Source of the DNA: a virus | Length of the DNA: 64,000 nucleotides | IMG/VR virus record: IMGVR_UViG_3300042934_000398 | Span: 1 to 64,000 of that record | Direction: 5' to 3' (one strand) | Shown here: positions 58,947 to 64,000 of the stretch, piece after piece | How the letters are laid out: the number at the start of each line of letters is the position of its first letter | Position numbering within the stretch: the first letter of the stretch is position 1 | Made by a program: the position numbers and the translations under genes | The notes under the pieces: model-generated | Databases searched by the model: none | Seen by the model: only the letters and a program-made list of their open reading frames with translations | Told to the model about the DNA's origin: nothing

Positions 58947-61223
58947 GTGAGTGATAACGGAACAAAAGAATTTGAGTTTCAGTGTAGAGTAGTTAGATGT
59001 ATTTATGATACAGAAGATTATAGAGTGTATGCAGTGGATGTAGATAAAGATAAATATAATTTTATTAAGTTTACTAAATATGGAACAGCAGTTATAAGTG
59101 GCAATCTACATCAACTTGGAGAAGGAATTTTGTATTCAGTAAAAGCAACAGAAGAAATAACTAAGAATGGTTATGGATATAAAGTAAATAATATTAAACG
59201 AGACAGACCAAACACCTCTCTTGATATGCAGTTGTTCTTACAAGAAATATTAACTCCAATGCAAGCAGATACATTATTTAAAGTTTATCCTGATATAGTG
59301 GATAGAGTAATTAATAATAGACTAGAAGACATTGATTTATCATTAACTAAAGGAATTAAAGAGTATACGTTTGAGCGTATCAAAGAAAAGATTGTTGAGA
59401 ACTTTGCATTAGTAGAGCTGGTATCAGAGTTTCAAGGATTACTTAGTCTAAATATGGTTAAAAAGTTGTATGATAAATATCCATCTACAGAAAAAATTAG
59501 ATATGAAATGAAGAATAATCCTTATAAATGCCTGTGTGTAATCTCAGGCATTGGATTTAAAAAAGCTGATGGATTACTATTGGAAATAGAAAAGGCTTCT
59601 ATAGAAAATGTTTCAAAAGGGTTAAAACCTATTATAGATTTTAATTCTGATTTAAAGACAAGCAAGCAAAGATGTTTATCATGTATCTTATTCTTATTAG
59701 AAGAAAACGAAAACAACGGTCATACTAAAATGGATCTAGTAGATTTAAAAAACCAATGTGATAAACTAGTGCCAGCTTGTGCTTATCATTTCATAGATGC
59801 AGTAAAAGAAGAAAGTATATATTATGATAAGAGCAGTAGAAATGTTGCATTAAAAGAAACATATAATACTGAATTATATATAGCAAAGAATATTTCATAT
59901 GGATTATCTGTTAAAAACGAATGGAATATTAATGTAGAGAAATACAGAAATTCAAGTGAATTTTCACTTACAGACGAACAGCTACAATCAATTAATTATT
60001 TATGTAAATACAATATAAGCATATTGAACGGGTTTGGTGGTAGTGGTAAGAGTTCATGTACACAAGCAATAATTCAGATGTTAGATGATAATAATAAATC
60101 GTATGTGTTATTATCTCCGACAGGTAAAGCAGCAAAAGTATTAAAGGAATATTGCAAGAGAGAAACATCAACTATTCATAGAGGTTTAGCTTATATTCCA
60201 CCTAACACATGGACATATTGTATGAATAATAAACTCGATAGTGATGTTGTGGTTATTGATGAGTTTTCAATGACAGATATATTTTTATTCAAACATGTAA
60301 TCGATGCAATAGATTTTAATAGAACTAAGTTGTTAATGGTTGGTGATTCTGCTCAGATACCTTCAGTTGCTTGTGGTAATCTATTGCACGACTTTATGCA
60401 ATCTAAAGTTATACCAACTACGTCATTAACTAAAATCTTTAGATATGGTAAAGGTGGATTAATGACGGTTGCTACAGATGTTAGGAATTGTAAGAAATAT
60501 CTGTCTGACAGTTTAAGTCAGTGTACATACTTTGGAGATAATAAAGACTATGCTTTTATTAATGTAGATGACAAGCAATCAGTTAAAAACGTTCTTGCAT
60601 TATATGAAAAATTATTATCACAGAATTACAAAGTAGAAGATATACAGGTGTTAACAGCATATAACAAAGGAGAATATGGTACAGTTGTATTAAACAACCA
60701 CCTTCAGAAGATAGCTAATAAAAATTTTGGATCAGACACATTTCTTAAATATGGTGAAACAACTTACTATGTTGGTGATTTGATTATACAGAAACAGAAT
60801 AATTATAAAGCAAAAGTATATATTGACGATGATTTCTGTATTGATGACGAGAATTTAAATACTACGTTTATTGCAAATGGAGAGTGCGGAATTGTATTAA
60901 GCATAAATAGATTTGAAATGATAATTGACTTTGATGGTGTGAAGGTTAGTTATTCAAGAGAAGATTTGCAGAGTGTTGGATTGGGATACGCTATTTCAAT
61001 TCATAAATCTCAAGGTAGTAGTTCAAAGGTAATTATTCTACTGACACCAAAGTCTCATACATATATGCTTAATTCAAATCTAATTTATGTTGGACTCACT
61101 AGAATGAAAGAGCGTTGTTTTCATATTGGTGCTGCATCAACAGTTAATACTTCTATAAAAAATAAAGAGAACTTTAACAGAATGACATTTATGCAATCCA
61201 TGTTAAAAGAAAATACAAAGTAA
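58947..61223 (+). CDS. recD2: RecD2-like SF1 DNA helicase
   Basis: 758 residues; GTG at 58947 has GTGAGGTGATTT as SD (TTG three bases upstream is also in frame). An N-terminal OB/HhH-like region (LCVISGIGFKKADGLLLEI) precedes the motor: ILNGFGGSGKSSCTQAII (motif I near 365), VVVIDEFSMTD (II), LLMVGDSAQIPS (III), TSLTKIFRYGKGGL (IV), AISIHKSQGSS (V) and IYVGLTRMKERCF (VI). 5'-3' helicase for fork restart and recombination. Followed by a terminator/promoter region. Confidence 0.87.
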   Translation: MSDNGTKEFEFQCRVVRCIYDTEDYRVYAVDVDKDKYNFIKFTKYGTAVISGNLHQLGEGILYSVKATEEITKNGYGYKVNNIKRDRPNTSLDMQLFLQEILTPMQADTLFKVYPDIVDRVINNRLEDIDLSLTKGIKEYTFERIKEKIVENFALVELVSEFQGLLSLNMVKKLYDKYPSTEKIRYEMKNNPYKCLCVISGIGFKKADGLLLEIEKASIENVSKGLKPIIDFNSDLKTSKQRCLSCILFLLEENENNGHTKMDLVDLKNQCDKLVPACAYHFIDAVKEESIYYDKSSRNVALKETYNTELYIAKNISYGLSVKNEWNINVEKYRNSSEFSLTDEQLQSINYLCKYNISILNGFGGSGKSSCTQAIIQMLDDNNKSYVLLSPTGKAAKVLKEYCKRETSTIHRGLAYIPPNTWTYCMNNKLDSDVVVIDEFSMTDIFLFKHVIDAIDFNRTKLLMVGDSAQIPSVACGNLLHDFMQSKVIPTTSLTKIFRYGKGGLMTVATDVRNCKKYLSDSLSQCTYFGDNKDYAFINVDDKQSVKNVLALYEKLLSQNYKVEDIQVLTAYNKGEYGTVVLNNHLQKIANKNFGSDTFLKYGETTYYVGDLIIQKQNNYKAKVYIDDDFCIDDENLNTTFIANGECGIVLSINRFEMIIDFDGVKVSYSREDLQSVGLGYAISIHKSQGSSSKVIILLTPKSHTYMLNSNLIYVGLTRMKERCFHIGAASTVNTSIKNKENFNRMTFMQSMLKENTK

Positions 61224-61276
61224 TTACAAATAATAATAAACAAGATGTTGACAACATAGTTAACCTGTGATATGAT
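61224..61276 (+). promoter_or_regulatory. Promoter with perfect AT-rich element ahead of ligase
   Basis: ACAAATAATAATAAACA (61226-61242), 5-nt gap, TTGACA (61248-61253), 17-bp spacer, TATGAT (61271-61276). Confidence 0.88.
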
Positions 61277-61326
61277 TAATTCAAGCGAAAGAGATAAGGC
61301 TAGATTAATGGCATCACAGGTTTTTA
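61262..61326 (+). terminator. Terminator whose left arm overlaps the ligase promoter
   Basis: AACCTGTGAT (61262-61271) pairs ATCACAGGTT (61313-61322), followed by TTTTT. A transcript from the helicase gene would contain both arms and terminate; one starting at the internal promoter would lack the left arm and escape. Confidence 0.6.
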
Positions 61327-61336
61327 GTACATATTG

Positions 61337-61352
61337 AAAATAATAATAAACA
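61337..61352 (+). repeat. Copy of the dispersed AT-rich element
   Basis: AAAATAATAATAAACA in the leader of the ligase gene, 12 bases after the terminator T-run; no -35 box. Confidence 0.55.
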
Positions 61353-61376
61353 GAAAACATTTAAAAGGAGAATGGA

Positions 61377-63329
61377 ATGAATAATTTAGAAGAAATGAAG
61401 TCATTAATTAAACAGTTAAACGAAGCATCAACAGCATATTATAAGTATGATAAGCCTATTATGTCGGATAAAGACTATGATGCGCTCTATGACCGACTTG
61501 AACAGTTAGAAAAAGGCACAAGTATCATTATGGTAAATTCACCTACTCAGAAAGTACAAGGTGAAATACTAGAAGGATTAACTAAAGTAAAACATAGTAA
61601 GCCTATGTTATCCGCTAACAAAACTAAAGATATTAATGAAGTAAAGAGATTTGTAGGAAATCAATTGTGCGTAGAAATGTGGAAATTGGATGGATTGACA
61701 ATTGTAATACGTTATGAAAATGGTTTATATAAACAAGCCATTACAAGGGGTGGAGGAGATACAGGAGAAGATGTTACACATACAATCAGACATTGTATTA
61801 ATTTACCTTTAAAATTGCGTACAGATGTTAATATAGAAGTACGTGGAGAGTGTGTAATATCGTGGGAGAATTTTGATAAAATCAATGAAACACTAGAAGA
61901 ACCATATAGCCATCCACGTAATTTAGCTGCTGGTAGTGTTAGACAATTAGATTCAAACGTAGCAAAGGAAAGATATTTAGAGTTCATAGCATTTGAATTA
62001 GTACAAGATAATAATATTGAAAAACTTGATACAGATGTTTCATTAGGATGGTTATCTGATTTAGGATTTCAGGTTACTGAAAGAGAATTCGTACAGAATG
62101 GTGTTGCTAATGTGGAAGATGTAGATTTAAAATTTAATCCAATAAACTATAAATATCCAGTAGACGGAACTATTTATAAATATGAGTTTTATGATTATGG
62201 CGAATCACTAGGAACTACAGTACATCATCCTTTGAATATGATTGCTAGAAAGTGGAAAGATGACACATACGAAACAACACTTGTGGATATTGAATGGAAT
62301 ACTTCTCGCACTGGTTTAATTAATCCTGTTGCTATTTTCTCACCTGTAGATTTGGGTGGTGCAATTACAACTAGAGCAACATTACATAATATCAGTTATA
62401 TGGAAGATTTACAGTTAGGAATTGGTGATACGATTACGGTTTATCGTGCCAATATGGTTATTCCTAAAGTTGATGATAATTTAACTAAAAGCAATACATT
62501 TAAGATTCCAGATAAATGTCCTGAGTGTGGTAGTGATATAGAAGTAAAAAATGACAATGGATCAAAATTCTTATATTGTACTAATCCAAATTGCAAAGCC
62601 AAGTTGATTAGTAGATTAACCCATTTCGTAAGTAAATATGCGATGAACATTGATGGGATGTCAGAAGCCACTATTGAAAAATTTGTTGAATTAGGATGGC
62701 TTAATGAGTTGGTAGACATTTATAATCTGAAACAACATAGAAATAAAATGATTACATTAGATGGTTTTGGTGTAAAGTCTGGTGATAAATTATTAGCTGC
62801 AATTGAAGAAAGTAAGCATGTGAAGCTAGAAAATTTCATTTATAGTTTAAGTATCCCACTAATCGGTAAAACAGCAAGCAAAACAATCAGTAAGTATTGT
62901 AAAGGAGATACAATTAATTTCTATAGATTGATTAATGAAGACTTTGATTTTACTAACCTTGACGACTTTGGTGGTACAATGCATGAATCTATTGCAAACT
63001 GGTTTAGAAATAATTATGAGATATACAGAAGTCTTGCTACTATAATGAATTTTGTAATAGAAGATAAAGCAAATAATAATACACAGAATAGTAAATCGTT
63101 GGACGGTATGACATTTGTAATTACAGGATCAGTTAATCGTTATAAGAATCGTGAGGAATTAAAAGCGGATATTGAAAGTAGAAATGGTAAAGTTGCAGGA
63201 AGTGTCAGTAAGAGTACATCATACCTTATAAATAACGATAATACATCAACGTCTGGTAAAAATAAGAAAGCACAAGAGTTGGGAATTAAGATTATTACTG
63301 AAGATGAGTTTTTAGAGATGATTAAGTAA
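61377..63329 (+). CDS. ligA: NAD-dependent DNA ligase
   Basis: 650 residues behind AAAAGGAGAA. NAD-binding Ia-like start (STAYYKYDKPIMSDKDYDALYDRL), adenylation motif VEMWKLDGLTIVIRY (Lys near residue 103), then CPECGSDIEV with CTNPNC (zinc finger), helix-hairpin-helix region and a C-terminal BRCT domain (LDGMTFVITGSVNRYKNREEL). All domains of bacterial LigA are present. Seals nicks during phage replication. Own promoter and terminator arrangement upstream. Confidence 0.93.
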   Translation: MNNLEEMKSLIKQLNEASTAYYKYDKPIMSDKDYDALYDRLEQLEKGTSIIMVNSPTQKVQGEILEGLTKVKHSKPMLSANKTKDINEVKRFVGNQLCVEMWKLDGLTIVIRYENGLYKQAITRGGGDTGEDVTHTIRHCINLPLKLRTDVNIEVRGECVISWENFDKINETLEEPYSHPRNLAAGSVRQLDSNVAKERYLEFIAFELVQDNNIEKLDTDVSLGWLSDLGFQVTEREFVQNGVANVEDVDLKFNPINYKYPVDGTIYKYEFYDYGESLGTTVHHPLNMIARKWKDDTYETTLVDIEWNTSRTGLINPVAIFSPVDLGGAITTRATLHNISYMEDLQLGIGDTITVYRANMVIPKVDDNLTKSNTFKIPDKCPECGSDIEVKNDNGSKFLYCTNPNCKAKLISRLTHFVSKYAMNIDGMSEATIEKFVELGWLNELVDIYNLKQHRNKMITLDGFGVKSGDKLLAAIEESKHVKLENFIYSLSIPLIGKTASKTISKYCKGDTINFYRLINEDFDFTNLDDFGGTMHESIANWFRNNYEIYRSLATIMNFVIEDKANNNTQNSKSLDGMTFVITGSVNRYKNREELKADIESRNGKVAGSVSKSTSYLINNDNTSTSGKNKKAQELGIKIITEDEFLEMIK

Positions 63330-63360
63330 TAATAATATTAAACGAAAGGAATGATGATTT

Positions 63361-63921
63361 ATAGCTATACCTAAGAAATTTAGAAACAAATACATAATAA
63401 ATGGGGAAACAACAACCATAGAAATGAAAAAGAGAGATGGAAGAACGTTTTATACGACCATTGATACTGACGATCTACAAAGGCTAATAGACTTAAAAGT
63501 TACATGGCATGCAATATTAAATCCAGTAAACGGTTTGTGGTATGCACAAGCAGGAATTTATTTGGGTTGTGAAAATGGAAAATACAAATATTCAAGTATG
63601 ATGATGCAGTGGTTTATTGGAAATCCAGATAATATTAAAGGAATTCAAGTAGATCACATTGACCATGATGGACTGAATAATAGAAAATCAAATTTAAGGA
63701 TTTCTAAGTATGAAGAAAATTTAAGAAACAGAAAATCAAAGAATATAACCAATAAGTCAGGATATAGAAATGTAAGTCAAAATGGTAAATGGTGGGTAGT
63801 AACTATGAGAGTTGATGGAAAGCATGTGGAATTAGCTAAGTTTAAAAATGTAGATGACGCTGGTATATGTGCTGAGATTTTACGTGAAAAATATTATGGA
63901 GACTATGCAGGAGAAAGCTAA
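63361..63921 (+). CDS. HNH-AP2 homing endonuclease, apparent ATA start
   Basis: ATA at 63361, behind GAAAGGAATGATGATTT, gives (M)AIPKKFRNKYIINGE; tandem TGA codons lie just upstream and the first ATG (63424) loses 21 residues. 186 residues. VDHIDHDGLNNRKSNLR is the HNH core (H, N, R), and NKSGYRNVSQNGKWWVVTMR is the AP2/NUMOD-like DNA-binding strand set. Free-standing homing nuclease beside ligA. Confidence 0.82.
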   Translation: MAIPKKFRNKYIINGETTTIEMKKRDGRTFYTTIDTDDLQRLIDLKVTWHAILNPVNGLWYAQAGIYLGCENGKYKYSSMMMQWFIGNPDNIKGIQVDHIDHDGLNNRKSNLRISKYEENLRNRKSKNITNKSGYRNVSQNGKWWVVTMRVDGKHVELAKFKNVDDAGICAEILREKYYGDYAGES

Positions 63922-63962
63922 TAAGTTAATACTTTGGAGTGCTTTTAGAAAGGAGAAATTTA

Positions 63963-64000
63963 ATGACAAGTGCAAAAGACGCAAGAAAACAATTAAATGA
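63963..64000 (+). CDS. Start of a gene cut by the window edge
   Basis: GAAAGGAGAAATTTA SD, then ATG and MTSAKDARKQLN running off the end. Too short to identify. Confidence 0.5.
   Translation, partial: MTSAKDARKQLN

Noticed and set aside
1-64000. Global reassignment of TAA or TGA
   Set aside because: Most genes, including conserved ones, end at TAA or TGA at the expected family length, so the in-frame stops are local events.
1-64000. CRISPR array
   Set aside because: Repeated AT-rich elements are dispersed and irregularly spaced; no direct-repeat/spacer array was seen.

Overview
This is a very AT-rich window (by eye about 30% G+C) from a large Firmicutes mobile genome, most likely a temperate Clostridia/Lachnospiraceae phage or phage-plasmid. 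Purine-rich Shine-Dalgarno (SD) sequences precede nearly every gene. There is a complete phage-type replication and recombination set, several homing nucleases, dozens of tiny genes, and no virion structural, packaging or lysis gene, so this is the early/replication part of a larger genome. The general plan recalls Bacillus phage SPbeta: a YonO-like single-subunit RNA polymerase, an integrase-fold protein without catalytic residues placed like MrpR/YopR, a repeated operator-like element, and its own DnaE, DnaB, primase and ligase. No gene here can be assigned to SPbeta itself.

Layout. (1) 0.4-8.4 kb is a leftward operon starting from a promoter at 8.75 kb: a winged-helix Rep-like protein, small proteins, the RNA polymerase, a large structured non-coding RNA followed by tRNA-Thr(TGT), then a PIN-PhoH ATPase. 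A homing-nuclease remnant and the end of a rightward gene lie at the left edge. (2) 8.4-10.95 kb is a non-coding control region with Rep-proximal repeats, two imperfect 115-bp repeats, a reversal of strand composition near 10.03 kb and a helically spaced cluster of DnaA boxes at 10.35-10.44 kb, the likely replication origin. (3) 10.96-27.7 kb runs rightward and holds many small genes typical of conjugative elements and plasmids, two ribbon-helix-helix proteins, a perfect parS site, a MerR-type regulator, a tyrosine recombinase and several broken genes. (4) 28.0-30.8 kb carries an orphan MazF-like RNase and a DGQHR-like plus integrase-fold pair. (5) 31-47.4 kb is a long run of small Cys-rich and acidic proteins with a macrodomain hydrolase, an RNA ligase interrupted by an endonuclease-VII-type homing gene, a lone TnpB, twin FETNSSSTHS proteins next to a radical SAM enzyme, and a NUMOD-type nuclease. 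(6) 47.6-63.3 kb is the replication/recombination module: SSB-like protein, Sak4-like ATPase, DnaB helicase, DnaG-like primase, RecB-family nuclease, DnaE polymerase with a 428-residue intein, RecD2-like helicase and NAD-dependent ligase, followed by an HNH-AP2 homing nuclease.

How it works together (inference). Origin, Rep, parS and the full replisome suggest an extrachromosomal, partitioned replicon that could borrow host DnaA and host ParB/Spo0J. About two dozen copies of a 15-17 nt AT-rich element, consensus ACAAATAATAATAAACA, sit between genes; in at least seven places it lies 3-6 nt upstream of a good sigma-A -35 box, so it probably ties the window's promoters to one regulator. Three further features stand out: repeated use of ATA/ATT/ATC start codons behind strong SD sequences, several ORFs broken by a single in-frame stop codon, and the ROOL-like RNA next to the tRNA.
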